Source of the DNA: Pseudoscleropodium purum
Taxonomy: Eukaryota; Streptophyta; Bryopsida; Hypnales; Brachytheciaceae
NCBI GenBank assembly: GCA_963969395.1
Contig: OZ017804.1
Span: 18,166,001 to 18,230,000 of the forward strand
Direction: 5' to 3'
DNA length: 64,000 bases
Positions 12,167-25,385 of this stretch are shown here, in pieces. Each line of letters starts with the position of its first letter. Positions within the stretch are counted from its first letter, which is position 1. The notes beneath the pieces are model-generated. The model saw nothing but the letters and a program-made list of their open reading frames with translations. It did not search any database and had not been told where the DNA came from. Position numbers and translations under genes: made by a program.

Positions 12167-12900
12167 CTCCCTCCGTCCCAAAACGATCTTCTTGTTGGCC
12201 TTAATTTTCGGTCCCCAACTGATCTTCTTGGTGGCCTTAATCTTTGGTCCCCAAATGATCTTCTTGTTGACTCCTTAATTTTTTGGTTCCAAATTAATCT
12301 TTGTGTTGCACTTTGTGACAATGCGAATCGGTCAAATTCAACTTTTGATTGTTATCTTGAACCAATAAAACAATTTTGAAGTAGTAGTAGTAGAAGTACT
12401 AGTTCCCTTTTCCGTTCATGCAATCATCAATTAAAAAACAAATGAAATGATTGAAGGGGTCAATCAATATTGTTCATTCTTATTTTTTGCATCTCTTTTG
12501 AGTGTTGCTTGACTGAAGGAATTGAAGCTGTGGGAGGCGGAACAGAGGTTCATACTAACTGCCATTGGTATTCTTTCAAAATGCCACCCCCCCAAAAGTG
12601 GGTACATCTTGGGTCCATACTAACTGCCCACAAAAAGACAAGCTCACACTCAACAATTAAGTGCTCATTGGTATTCTTTCAAAATGCCACCCCCCAAAAA
12701 AATAAATAAATAAATAAAAAATACACTTTTTCGTACTCCAAAATTGCAATTTGAAAAGGGCTCAAAAACTCAAAGTTTCTAGGATGATAGGGGTGCATTG
12801 AACTCTACTTACAATGCAAAACAAGTTTGGAAAATGTTAATTTCAGCCTTAATCTAGAACATTTTGTCCAATAGGAAGATCATTTTGGGAAAGAAGGAAG
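12167..12900 (+). mobile_element. Stowaway-like (Tc1/mariner) element with amplified end
   Basis: 734 bp starting CTCCCTCCGTCCCAAAA, the classic plant Stowaway end, and ending with an inverted counterpart (reverse complement CTTCCTTCTTTCCCAAAA). No intact TA duplication remains. The 5' subterminal unit containing GATCTTCTTG is repeated four times at ~36-bp spacing (near 12,185, 12,221, 12,257 and 12,295). Inside, CATTGGTATTCTTTC...CCACCCCC is duplicated (about 12,564 and 12,667). A reverse-oriented relative lies at 31,440-31,977. Confidence 0.8.
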
Positions 12901-12905
12901 ACAAC

Positions 12906-13058
12906 TTAGCCTGTAAAGGATGTTGATTGAGGCTAAAAGTGGATGATGGATGGCTTCTTTTTTCATTGTAGGAATAAAGAATGCACCTATTGATCCAATA
13001 TTTAAAGCAATTTTGGTGAATACCTTAGTCATAAGGGGCCGTATCCTTTAAGGGCTAA
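12906..13058. mobile_element. Small TTAA-type miniature element T1
   Basis: 153 bp with inverted ends TTAGCCTGTAAAGGAT and, read inward from the right, TTAGCCCTTAAAGGAT (14 of 16 match). The interior matches 30,699-30,834 (GAATGCACCTATTGATCCAA versus GAATGTACCCATTGGTCCAA; GGTGAATACCTTAGTCAT versus GGTGACTACCTTAGTCAT), so these are copies of one family. The expected TTAA duplication appears mutated to TTAG/CTAA. Confidence 0.75.
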
Positions 13059-14003
13059 TCCTACAAGGATTGATATATGGCTTTCAAAAAATGGTACAAA
13101 GAACCCAAAACTAGGGCTCTTTGAATTGTGACTTTCTTGCCAAGGAAGAAAAACTCAAAATTGAATGAAAGTTTGTCTACATAGTAGGTAAGAGAGTTAG
13201 TTGCATTAGAAGCTAGGTTTCAAGGAAGGATGTTTCTAGATATAACATTGTTTACCAATGAAGTGGGGATCGTTTTTGCTTCCTTAGAAAGGAGATCTCT
13301 ACACTGAACAAATTTGTCTTACATGACTCTTCAACCAACCCCAATCCTTAAATGAATTGATAATTCCCTCCTAGGGAATTATCAAAGCATAATACCTTCC
13401 TAGCATAGAGAAGACCATTGCCTAATTATACAATATTATTGGATTTCATCCTAAAATAGATTGAAAAACAAACATCCCCCATTTATAAAATACAAACAAA
13501 AGGTCAAATTCAAAAATTAGAAGAGCTTACAAGTGGACATGGAATTTTGATAATATGAGAGCCCCAAATGCAATTGAAATACACAACAATATCATTATAG
13601 AAGATGTAAATCAAAGACAAATAATTGGAATGCAGCCTTGCATTTGTTGTATGTGAGTGAATAAATAAACAAAATGCCAATTCTATTATGCAAGATTGCA
13701 GTTTCATTGATTTTGGACAACAAAAATAGTAAACAATGATCATGTGTATTGCCTACGTGGAAATTTTTGATAACAAACCCTCAAGTTCAATTTAGACTTG
13801 AATTGGTTGTTTTTCATTGGATTGTCTACCTTGGTGTGAAAGAATGTTGCCACATCATCATTGATTGGTGGAGGTGAATACTCTATCCATATTTCATTTT
13901 GTCCATATATAGGGGTTTTACTTTCTTTTGTTATGTGTTTGAACATATGCAAGTAGAAATTAATCTTATATATGTTAAATTCTATGGTTGAAAATGTGTT
14001 GGG

Positions 14004-14007
<4 letters not shown>
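13059..14007. other. AT-rich intergenic DNA
   Basis: Nothing supported beyond low-complexity AT sequence. Confidence 0.45.

Positions 14008-14094
<87 letters not shown>
14008..14094. repeat. (TA)n microsatellite
   Basis: An uninterrupted run of about 43 TA dinucleotides. It is self-complementary and able to extrude a cruciform. The true length may differ because such tracts are hard to assemble. Confidence 0.98.
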
Positions 14095-14098
<4 letters not shown>

Positions 14099-16979
14099 AA
14101 CATGAGCAAAAATGGGTTTTAATTTATTTATACTATCAATTTAAATAATTAAAAAAGAGCTTCAATTGTTTAGTTTAGTAATTTTATGTGGATATTTTCA
14201 TGGAAAGGTTCACCAAATTGAAGGGATTTAGGATTGTCCAATATCATGGTTTCAAATGCATTTATTTGCATAATGTGCTTTTTATCTAAAAATAAACTTC
14301 TAAATCGGTTTAAATGAGTTTAAATAAGCTATAGCAATGATTTAATGAAATTGGAGTGAATCAAACTTTAAAATTTGGTATGTACTAATAATAGAATAGA
14401 ATTTTAGTTTGTCAAAAATATTTTATTTAGAAGATTTTGAGTATCAAAACTTTTATTATAATGACACTTTGAACAATTTGCCTTCAAACTTTAAAATTAA
14501 ATATAGTATATATTTGATTTTATTATTAAATCTTTGAAAGTAATTCCACATGCAAAATGAAATTCTAAATTAATTTGCTAATGAAGTCTATTAATAAAAA
14601 TTGAAAATAGATAAACAATTCAATAATACCAAATATAACATCTTTTGAAATGTAAAACACTCATAAAATTTGAACATCTTATTTCTTCATATACTTTTAT
14701 GAACATCAAAAAATCACAAATAACAACAAACAACAATGAGACAAAACTATTCTCACAAACGGCAAAATAAACAAGTCAAAAAGAGCAAAGAAACCCCAAA
14801 AAAACCTTTTATTTTCTAGACAAGTTTGGAATCACCTCCCAACGTGATCCCAAATTTGTCCACTACAAGTAGGTCTTCATCTTTAGTTTTAGTGAGAGTA
14901 AATTATGACATGGCCTTAATTCTAAGTGGTTGTCCATCTAGTGGGAATGTTCTACTGGATGAATTACTATTTTAAGCCAATAAAAATGGTTATTATCTTC
15001 TTCACTTCCTAGTCTGAAACGAGACTTGTTAGAGTCCAAACTTGTCTCTATGCTTACTATTTCAAAATCTCATATAAACTAACAAGAATAAGAATCAATC
15101 AAATGACATGTTTTTTTGGTAAGTCAAGAGTTGCTAGAGCACCTATTGCACTAGCAACCTTTAGTTCCTAGAAAATCAAAATGAATGAAAAATAATCATT
15201 TTACATCCACAATATTAATTCACATTTGTTTAAAGTTATTCTTTGTCTACTCTGGCATTGAAGGGTTAATTTCAAGTATTGATGAGTGGTCCCAAATTAA
15301 TTCAGTATTGCTTTGCTCCAAAATGCCCAACACAGAGAAAAAAACCCAACTCCAAACCCTTTTTATAAATTGGTGTAAATTCATTGCATGTTTACATTGA
15401 TCCCATTAATAGTCACAAGTAACAATGAAAGTGGCACAAATACTATATACTTCAATGAAGAGGGAGGCTCTATAACCAAGATATATAAGAAGACTAAACA
15501 ATAATTCATAGAAAATATTGTAAGGGAAGTCAATGACATGAGTGGGAGATAAATTTGCATTTAGTGGAATAGTAAGAATGTTAGACCAATAGATATTGTT
15601 TAACAGAGGAAGTTTGGAAGGTCTGGTGGTGGTGATTGGTTTTCTATTTGTTGTTTATTGAGTAGAATATATGTGAAATATTTGATGGCAATAATGTTGA
15701 TGGCAAAGAAGAATTTTTAATAATTATTTTTGATAAGTTGAAAGTATTTTGTAAATTGTGTAGTGTTGAATTGTATATTGTTCCATAAGCTCCAATTGTT
15801 AGGACAAGGAGAGTGTGTGTCCCATCCCAATGATCGCGTATTTTAGATGAGAGATTCATATTTTTTGTATTTTAAAGTAGTGGAATTTAGTCATTGCAAT
15901 ACATGAATTCTATGAATATATAGTGCATGTGATGGTGATGGTGAAGTTGAATGTGTATGTAAAAAAGGGTAATGTGTATGTATAAGACATCAATGCATAG
16001 TTAAGTGTTATAGTAGTAGTAAAGGGGAGGTGGAGATGGACATGGGCATATGAAACGGGGTATTGTGTGATGAAGAGGTTCATTTATGAAATGTGCCATA
16101 TTCATTGGCATGTAAGAGAGAGAGAGTCAAAGCTAGAATGTGAGAGCAATATATTTTGAATTTTTTGAATGGTTTTGTTGTATTGTAGTATGTGTAGTGT
16201 TTAGATATGAAGTTCTATGTAATAGAGTAGGATGCCAAGCAAAGTGTTAGTTTAGTTAAGATTGCATAGTGTGTATGTAATTGTAGGATATCATGTGGCC
16301 AAAATAGTATTTTTTTTAATGGATCTCATGTATTGTCTATATCTAAATTGAAAAAGTTGTTTGATTTGAGCATTAATAATGTTAGAGTTGTTAAAAAACT
16401 GTTGGATAGTTAAATATGAAGATAATTGTTATTGTTCCATTTGTTGATGCTTTTATAAGAATCAGAAAAGAATAAATTATTTTGAGTTGTAAAGAATTGT
16501 AGGTATGGTTCTAGTAATCTAATAGATTTTCATAGAATTCAATGGTTGTGTAGCTCATAGAGGGTGCTTGTAAAAGAAGTAAGGGGTGGTGTGTGTGAGT
16601 TCATTATCTTGGAAGGGTAGTATGTCTAATAATATAACTCCAAATTTAGCTAGTCTATCTACTTGTTTGTTACCATCAATGTTTATATGTGCTTAAAATT
16701 TTGACATTATAGTCAAATGAGAAATTTTAGTAAAAAAAAGATGGCTATAAGTTTTGAGATGTTAGGTTATATACATATACGCCAAATTAGAGAAGTGTGT
16801 ATTTCACCTACCACAATTGAAGTTTCTAGAGTATGGCTTATTGATGAATCCAAAGAAGATTCAAGCTATTATGGATGGGTCAACTCCTTGAATAGCATGC
16901 AATGTGTAATATTTTCTTGGATATTGCTCATTTTTGTAGGATCTTCATCAAAAAATATTTTTAAGTAGCTACTCTGTTA
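14095..16979. other. AT-rich intergenic DNA
   Basis: No gene or bounded element recognised. 15,600-16,650 is rich in TG/GT-containing words (GTGTATGTG, TTGTAGTATGTGTAG). Reverse transcriptase of the gypsy relic that starts near 16,980 might extend into the last few hundred bases, but I could not read it. Confidence 0.4.
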
Positions 16980-18640
16980 ATTCAATTGATATGCAAAAAC
17001 AAATTGAAATGGTGAGTTGAGAAAGAGAAAACTTTTCTACATCTAAATTATATTTTGATTATAGCTCCAATTTTGATCCATTTAGATTTTTCTAAGCCAT
17101 TCTCTATGGAAATTGATACTTTAGATTTTACATGATTAGTCTTATCTCAAATAGGAGAAAAAAAGATTCCATCTAATTGCATTCTACTCAAGATAATTTT
17201 CAACTACCAAGCTCAACTACAAAATTCATGATAAGAAACTCCTAGCTAATGTAAACTTGTTTTAAAAATGGTGTCATATCTTTGAAGGTGCTTTTTATTG
17301 GATTATTATGAATGCAAACCACACTAATTTTGAAATTTTCATATTTGCTTGTGTTTAGAATTGTTATTCAACTTGTTGGATTATGTGGAGATCTCACTAC
17401 AACTTCATCATCATATCACTTTGGAAAAAACAACAAGGCATATCAAATGCCCTATCTCAAAAATCATATTTGACGCTAAGAGAATGAGAAGCAACATACA
17501 GCAAACAACAAACAATTCTACTTTAAAACTAAATAATTTCAACTTTATGAAATGATTATAGCAATGTATGCTAACTTATAATTTATTTGACCAAATTTGA
17601 ATAACATCAACTAAAGATCCTTTAATTCTTAACATTGAGCATTGCTCTCATAAAAAATTCAAGTTTTGGGATGACCTCTTATATTTTGAAGAATGCTTAT
17701 ATATTTCAAAAGGTTCTTTGAACTTGAGTTCTTCAAACTCGTCATGATTTTTCAATTGTAGAACATTTGGAGTTCAATACAATGTTAGAATTCATATCTC
17801 AAGATTTTGGATAGCCTCAAATGCAAAAGGTTATAAAAAAATTTGTCTCTCTTGTGACACTTGCTCAAAATCCAATAATTCATATCATTGACCATGTGGA
17901 CTCTTATAGCATTATTCATCCCCAACTAACCATGGTCTTCAATTTCTATTGATTTCATCTCTACTTTACCAAACAAAAATGGCACATTTTGTCCCTTGCA
18001 ATAGGACAATTACTAAAGGAAAAACAACACAATTATTTTTAAACAACACCTATCAATATCATGAATTGCTAGATGATGTTATTTTAAATCAAGAACAATA
18101 ATTTGTTTTCCAAATTTTCAAGATTCCTTTTTGGAATTCTCAAGGTGGATTTTAAACCCTCTTTTGTTTTTAACCCTCAAATAGATTTTCAAACTAAATG
18201 TATCAATCAAATGTTAAAATAGTATTTGCATTGCACCATCAATTATCAATAAGACAACTAGACTTTATATTTGATGTTGATGGATATGCATATAATACTA
18301 ATGTCCAAGCTTCAACTCAACAAATGCCATTTTATGCCAATTTATAGATATCATCCAAAAATTGATCTATTCAATTTTTCAAAGACAAATAATTTGGCAA
18401 TTGAAGACTTGACAACACAATTATTATAACTCTAAGAAACTTTGAAACTCCATTTACAAGATGCTCAAGATCATTATAAGACATCAATAAATGTATTTAA
18501 AAAAATCACTTTTATTCCAAATTGGTGGGAAAGTTTGGCTTCTTTGATGTAATATTAAGACTACTCAACCATGTGATAAATTTGAGTATCGTTGAATAGG
18601 AATAATTTTGTAAATAAAAAATTTGGGTAACCTTATAGCT
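16980..18640 (+). pseudogene. Ty3/gypsy RNase H-integrase relic
   Basis: On the plus strand, frames joined across stops and frameshifts read as the 3' half of a Ty3/gypsy pol. RNase H begins near 17,050 (DFSKPFSMEIDTLDF, LVLSQIGE), continues with HDKKLLANVN..KWCHIFEGA and ends with NALSQKSYLTLRE near 17,490. Integrase follows, with a zinc-binding segment (CLSCDTCS near 17,860), KMAHFVPCNRTITKGKT near 17,980, a core segment near 18,040-18,250, and a downstream ASTQQMPFYANL stretch near 18,320. It fades out near 18,600. Decay is heavy. It may belong to the same family as the relic at 1-2,010, but their domains do not overlap, so I cannot test that. Confidence 0.85.
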
Positions 18641-19850
18641 TTTGGAAGTAAAAGACAAATAGACTAGTTTAAATTAGTTCTAAAACTAAATAGAATGTAA
18701 ATCGAGTCAAATGAACATGTAAATGTAGAAAGGACTATTAGACAATTGAATGAGGGAATTAGGGTTAATTTGAACCAAAACAGTTAGACAAATAGACAGT
18801 GTGGTTAACAAAGAGTTATTTATAGCCAAGAAGCAACTATAAAGACTAATTGAAGATCTCTCTCACTTTCTCTTGGCTTGTAGTGATTGCTTGTCTATGT
18901 CAAATGTACTTGTGCATTCCTTCAAAATTTAATGCAATTTGTCTATTTGTCTATCTTTATCTGTACAATTTTGTGTAGCTAGTGATTGGCTTGGTCTAAT
19001 TTGGAGCAATTGCTAGTGATTGGTATTGTTTCTTCTTCTTTTTGTATTTGTTTAATAGTCGAGAGTCAATGTTTTTGTCAAATTACTTTGTTCTCTCTTG
19101 AGCAATGAAGTTTTTATAAAATGTGTTGATTTCTCAATTAGCTAATGAATGGCTTTTAATAATGTTTAAGTCAAATAGCTAGTGATTGGCATATTTTTTT
19201 TTTAGTTTTTGGTTTATTAGTTAAGTTGCTTAGAACCTGTATTAAGCTGATTTATGGCCTATTAATTTTGATGTCACCTAAATGATGCTTGTGTCGATTG
19301 TTGTAGATTCTTGATCTGACTATGTGAAAGCATTGTTTTGGAGTCAAATAGACAATAAGTATAGATTGGAATTATGTAAACCAATGATTGGCTTTATTCT
19401 TAATTCAAGGTTGCTAGAGTATGAATAAGGAATGATAAATGGTCAGCATTGAATAATGAATGGTGAGCACTAAATAGTAGCCATTTTTAGAAAATCTTGT
19501 GAATTTTTTTTAACTCTTTACTATAAAATGCCTATATCCATGGTTTAAGATAAATACTTATAGCTATAAATGAGTCTAAAGAGGATGAATGGGAATGAAT
19601 GAATTTTTAATAGTTGACTTTTTTGGATGAAATACATTTGTCTACTATAAGAAAAACTTATAATCAAAACAACCAAAAACTATTATTTATGCATATTGTT
19701 TTAGTTGCATTCTCCCAATCAAAATTACATTGAAATGTGTTGATTATTTCTATTGATTTGGTCAATTAAAAAAATTCAATTTATTTTTGTTGTCCTAAAG
19801 ATCTAGGCAACCAAATTTTGCTATTGCATGGAAAATTTAGGACAGAAAAC
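18641..19850. other. AT-rich intergenic DNA
   Basis: Follows the integrase relic where a 3' LTR might sit. No LTR boundary or second copy was found. The phrase 'agctagtgattggc' recurs around 18,975, 19,010 and 19,180. Confidence 0.45.
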
Positions 19851-19980
19851 AAAAAAATCCTATTGCCCAGATATTTAGGGAAGCCCACAACCACCCCATT
19901 GTGGGCCACAAGGTTTGAACTTGCAACCTTTGGGCCAAGAATCTGAGGCCTTCACCAATGAACCACCAATGCAATTGCAT
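19850..19980 (-). mobile_element. tRNA-derived SINE
   Basis: On the minus strand the sequence carries a split Pol III promoter: an A-box-like TGGTTCATTGGTGAA (19,951-19,965) and a B-box-like GGTTGCAAGTTCAAACC (19,912-19,928), spaced as in a tRNA gene. The 5' head resembles a tRNA D-arm. It lacks a clean acceptor stem and is followed by non-tRNA sequence and a T-rich end near 19,850. I read it as a SINE head rather than a functional tRNA. Its exact 3' end is uncertain. Confidence 0.72.
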
Positions 19981-20068
19981 ATCCATGAACATATATTTTT
20001 TTCATTTATCCATTTTCAATTCGGTATATTTAAACTTAGTAGACTTTGATGGCCATTTTTGTATAGTA

Positions 20069-20350
20069 GAATAACTTTTTTTTTAAAACTATGAACTAAA
20101 AAAAGTTGGAAAATCAAACTAACTTTCATTTCTAAGAATCCTTTTGATATTTTAAGCTTATAATCAAAAGTTATGGACAAAATTTAGAGGGATGTTTGAA
20201 ATTGTCAAAGAAAATGTCCCTTGCAACCCCCTTTGAACTTTATCTATAACTTTTGATTGTAAGCTTAAAATATCAAAAGGATTCTTAGAAATGAAAGTTA
20301 GTTTGATTTCCCAACTTTTCTTAGTTCAAAGTTTTTTGAAAAATGTTATT
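20069..20350. mobile_element. Hairpin-forming foldback element
   Basis: Arms 20,069-20,176 and 20,243-20,350 are reverse complements with few mismatches over about 100 bp (for example CCTTTTGATATTTTAAGCTT against AAGCTTAAAATATCAAAAGG), separated by a 66-bp loop. A transcript would form a long, near-perfect stem, a typical source of small RNAs. No clear target duplication. Confidence 0.85.
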
Positions 20351-23300
20351 TTACAATGCCAAAATGTCTGCCAAAGATTGATGAGTTTTAGGAATATCAA
20401 ATTGTGAATGATTAAATTAAAATAAAATATTTCCATTGTACATAGAATTTCAATCATTAGAATAATAATTTTGGGGGGTCCAGAAGCCTGTTTCGGGCCT
20501 GTTCCCCCGCAGCTGTTCCCCACAACGAGGGGAATGGCCCGCTGTCAGAATTTTTTTTTTCATAAAAAAAAAAATAAAATAAAATTAGTCTCCAAATGCA
20601 AAAATTAAATTAAATTTTTTTTTTTTGGTCAATGACGTGGCAGGGGCTCGGCTATGTCAGACCGCTGCGTTGAACCTATTTTTTGTGTTCGCAGGCTATG
20701 ATAACTCGCATGCATCCAAAGGCCCCAAAAATCTTTTAATGTGTAGTGTTTAAACATAGTTCAAATGTGAAAAAGTTATTTCAAATGCTTGTAAGTTAAA
20801 ATCATGTGTTTGTATGTCTTTCAACTTTAAAGATTAATGTTAACATTCATGTTGACAATATGTATAAAGAATTCTAAACCAATTTAATCAATTTATCATG
20901 GTTGCCTAAAATTTTCTAAAACAAAAAAATGACCTTTTGAGACATAATTTTTTAATTTCAACTTGGATTAATCTAAAAAAATTTAGGCATTAAGTTAATA
21001 AAGAAATTAAAATCCACCTTGAGAAAAAATTCACCAAAATCATATCCACCAAATATTGCATTAGGAAGGACCAACCCAAAAGTAGAAAATGACTTGAAAT
21101 CATACCTTAGGGCCTTAAGGGTTAATTAATTTATTCGACATCAATGTGTCAACCTTGCCCTAATGCTACAATATGAAAACATTCCAAAAGATTCTAGATT
21201 CTTTAAAGTTTTGTTGATATGGTCATTGCACTATTCAAATCAATAGAAAGTGGCACCAATTTTGTTGATTTTCACAATAAGTTTGAAAATCAGTAGAATT
21301 GGCAATTGATTTTTTGTTGATTTGGTCATAGTTTTCTAGTAGTGGTTGTTCATTGCATTGGATGATGGATGTTTATTGAATGGGATAAAAAAATCAATTG
21401 TTTAAGATAAAGATTGATGTCCAAGTACCTTAAATCAAAGGTAGAGAGGTTGCCAAAGGACCTTCCCATTATTAATTTAAAAGGTTATTTAAACTACAAT
21501 TAAAATGAAAAAATTCAAAATTATTTTTTTCAAAATAAGAATTTTCAATAAATAATTATATATATATACTTTGATTTTTTTTTATTAGTGACTCTTTAGT
21601 TTTAAAGAATCCTTCCTTAATGCCAAGAAAAAGCTCCACATATTTGAAGAACCATTTTTTGGTGCCAAAGGACCCTACTTCTATTTTGGGGTATTAAAAG
21701 GTCTCAAGTTCTTTGGGAAGGTCCTTTAGAGCTAGTGGAAGACTTTGCAAAGCCCAAAAAAGACTCCTTAGATTCCAAAGAGCCATGAGCTAAATAATTT
21801 TATTTTTCTTGAAAATATTTTCTTGAAAAAAAATTTGAAGAAAAAAAATTAAAGTAAATTGCAGATCAAATATTTTCCAAATTAATAGAAAGAGTGTGAA
21901 TTTTTCAACAAGAAATGGATCCTCAGATCCATAGAGCCATTTGATGATAAAAAATTTTCAAAAAAATATTAAAATATTTGGAATCTAAAAAAAAATCCTT
22001 TAAGAAAATAATTTTAATTTAAAAAAATTAGAATTCAAATAATCCCCAAAATTAATAGAGGGAGTGTCTTTTGACAACATGAAATATCTCCTTGGATTTG
22101 ATGAGTTGTATGCTACATAAAAAAGTAACTTTTTCTATTCATTGATTCTCCAAGTGTTTGGAATTATTTTCCAATTATTCCAAAAAATGAATGGATGACA
22201 TGGATGAAATTCATTCACACATCATCTATATGGTAGTACCTTTCATATTGTAGGAGAGGCCAGGCTATCATTCTTGACACTATCTACAACATTTAAATAC
22301 TAAATAACTACCTCAAATTAAACTTTTTTAGCAATGAATTAGTTTTTTGAAAAAATTATTTTTTATAATTTCTATTTTGTTAATTTTGAAATTACTATTT
22401 TGGATTTGGCATCACTATTAATGACTCTAACATGTCTATTTTTAATAAAAAAATCTTAATGAGTATTCAAGTTTAAAAGCTCGCCAATCAACGGTCATTG
22501 TTTGTTGCTTCCCATTCACATTCTAGTGTCATTGGTTTATAATATGGTTATTAGGTCTATTACACAAGTTGAGTGTAAAAGGCATGTCAAGCTTGATTTT
22601 GTTGTGTTATGATAATTGTTAATTAGATAGTGAGAAAGCTAGAAAAATCTTTTGATTAAATTGAGTAGGGCAAAGAATTGTGGAAGTCAAATAGTCTACA
22701 ACTTTTATATGGTACCTATGATTGGTAGTGATTTCCTTGTTATTTTGGTCTAATACTCTATTAAGTATATGCCATGATTAATTGTTAAATTTTGGATGTA
22801 ATGACTTTGTGTAGTAGGTAGAAACTTAAGAGTTGGTTATTGAAATATTTCATCTAATTGAATGTATATGAGTGTGATGGTTATAGTTGTAGTTAATTAT
22901 CTAAGGGGCACTTCATACATGGGTCGACCAAGTCAAGAGTCCATCGGAGTTCATGGCCAAACTGTGGGGGAGAGTCTAAAGAAATGGGCAATAAATGGTA
23001 AAATTTGGCAGACTCTTCACTAGAGTTTGTCATGAGGCCATTGCTATGTAGGAGCTTGGGCTGCCATGTAGGTAGTTTGGAGGGCAATGGACTTTGGATT
23101 GAGCCACCTTGTGTGAAGGGTCAAGAGGCCAAAGTTGAGGTTTTCTAAAATTTGATTGGTGGAGGGTGACAGATTCTTAACCTTTGGCCCATGTATGAAG
23201 CGGCCCTAAAAGAGAGCTTTGAGCTAAGAAATTAGCTAATGGTTGTTGTGTTAGTCTTGATTAAATTAATGGGAATGCATACAGAGGTTTTTGAAATCAA

Positions 23301-23936
23301 ATAGTCTCCAAGTAGAAGAAGTTGAGCTAGAGATTAGCAACTTCTTAGAGTTTATAGTCAATTAATTAGTGAGGGTTTAAGTTGAATTAAATGGTGAAAT
23401 ATCTTTGACTATGAGTGATTGCCAAAGTACATTAGTTTGTGATAAAAATTTTGTTCAAGTTAAGGTCAAAAGTTAGTGCAATACCTTTGTTTTTGTCTCA
23501 ATCTATTAGTCAATTTGAGTATAATGTTGTGGCATGATCTCCTTAGCCATACTCAGCAAGCAAGTATAGATATTTTTATGGTTACTAAGACTAATTGACA
23601 TGGCAAAAGTTCTACACCATATGTTTGAAGTTGTGAGAGTAGAGATTACAAACTTATCTAGCTTGGTGATTAGTAGACGAATTGACCTACTTATGATGAA
23701 TTGAGTGTCTTTGGTGGCAAATTGTCTTAATTGTACTTGGAGGATTGTCTAGTTGTTGTTGGTAGTTGAGATGTCAAATAGTTAGTTTGATAGAGTACAA
23801 GTAATAGAATATTACTAAAGTTGTATTAGTAAATTTGGAATTAGATCAAGACTAGCCAATTGATAAATGAACTATATATGAGCAAAGAGCTTGACAAATT
23901 GACATTGATTGGTTGTCCGTGAACTATTTGTACACC
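20351..23936. other. Mostly AT-rich DNA with a GC-richer patch
   Basis: 20,460-20,720 is GC-richer (GGGCCTGTTCCCCCGCAGC, TGACGTGGCAGGGGCTCGGC) and may be the remnant of another element. 21,450-21,735 has inverted AAAGGACCTTCCCA ends and may be a further miniature element, but I cannot show a target duplication. No gene was recognised. Confidence 0.4.
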
Positions 23937-24851
23937 TTAATCCTAAAGTTTTTTTACCATGTTTTCACCAAAAACGCTCCATAACTGCTAATTCTTGTAC
24001 AAGTACCAAATTTTAGAAAAAAAAACATTTCTAGACAAGTATAACCATATGATCTTGTTTGACACTAGTTTGAAAAGATGTGGAAAAAAATTCCGAATTT
24101 TCCACCATATAGATGGCAAGATATTAGAATTTGAAGTGAAAAATCATTTTTTTGGCCTTGCAAAAAACTGGGCAATTGCACTTCACAAGGTCTCAATTGT
24201 ATGAAAAAATGTCCCAAATGGTGGTTACTCTTTTGATTAATCCTCAAAGAAAATTGGCTACATACTTGAAAAATTTCAAACCATTTGGAATTGTACAAAA
24301 TATAGGAAAAAAATAGTTAGTAGAAAAAAGTAAAGAATGGTTCAAAATACTAAATTGTTAAAAATTTAATTATAAAACTAAAAAATGACAATTCTAATGG
24401 TTTTAATGTTTTGATAAACAATCTACACCCAATTTTTTTTTGAAAACTATTGAAATTGAGTTAAATAAAGGACTTCAAAGTTTATTTTACAATAGAGATT
24501 CCATAATTGCTTGCAAACTCACATTCCTTGTAATTTTCATCTCATTTATCAAAATGGAATGATTCAAAACTTTTTACATATACATAAATCTAGAAAAACA
24601 ATTTGAAATTGGTAATTTTTAAAATAGTGATTTTTAAAGAAATTTTTGGGCTACTTGCTAACTAATGAGATGACATATCATACAATAACTTTTTAACCAT
24701 GTGGTCAAAAGTTATGAAAATTGTTGTGCCTTAAAGTTACTCCTTGGATATATATTGTGTGAAAATTTCAAAGAACAAAAAATCCATTTATAGTAAATTG
24801 CCTCCAAAGGCTATGTTTTTAAAAAAGCATGTTTAGTGCTTCTGGGTTTAA
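23937..24851 (+). mobile_element. TTAA-flanked element, copy A
   Basis: 915 bp from TTAATCCTAAAG to a degraded right end GGGTTTAA. It aligns along its length with five other copies in the window. Diagnostic stretches are ACAAGTACCAAATTTTAG, a GGCAAGATATTAG segment, GGAATTGTACAA, AATGGAATGATTCAAA and the distal GCCTTAAAGTTAC. Short readable frames here are chance. Head-first orientation is defined as plus. The TTAA at 24,731-24,734 is an unoccupied site that copy E has filled. Confidence 0.8.
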
Positions 24852-25385
24852 TGGAAATGAGGTAGTAGACTGATGGAAATAGCCATTGCTTTTAGAATGA
24901 TAAGTCCAATAGTCTAAATAGCAAGCCAAACTAGACTGAGAGAGCTTAGGTACTAATTGACTTATTGAAGGCTAAACAGGGCTAGAGAAAAAAAGAATTT
25001 AAGACTAATTCACTAAAGCGTATTTTAATAGGAATGAACTCCTATCTTTGCATACTTTTACATACAGAGACAATTTGATATGATTCAATTGTGAATTTGC
25101 ATCCTTTTATAAATAGCAATTAGATTAGTTAATTAGATTATTGAACCAATTGACCAATTATTGACAATGGATTAAAATTAAAGAGATAATTAAAAAAAAG
25201 GCAATTGTACAGATGCACGTGATTATATTTACGTATTATATCTTGACATTTGGTTAGATTGATAGTTGCATAAAAAGGCATGACAATTTGACCAACCTTG
25301 ACTATTTCACCAATCTAGACAAATTGACATTAGAATCCTAATATATGACTAGACAACATTTCATATAGTTTACATCCATTGGATA
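24852..25385. other. AT-rich intergenic DNA
   Basis: No feature supported. Confidence 0.45.

Noticed and set aside
19912..19975. A functional minus-strand tRNA gene.
   Set aside because: A and B boxes are present but the acceptor and anticodon stems do not form cleanly and non-tRNA sequence follows, so a SINE is the better reading.
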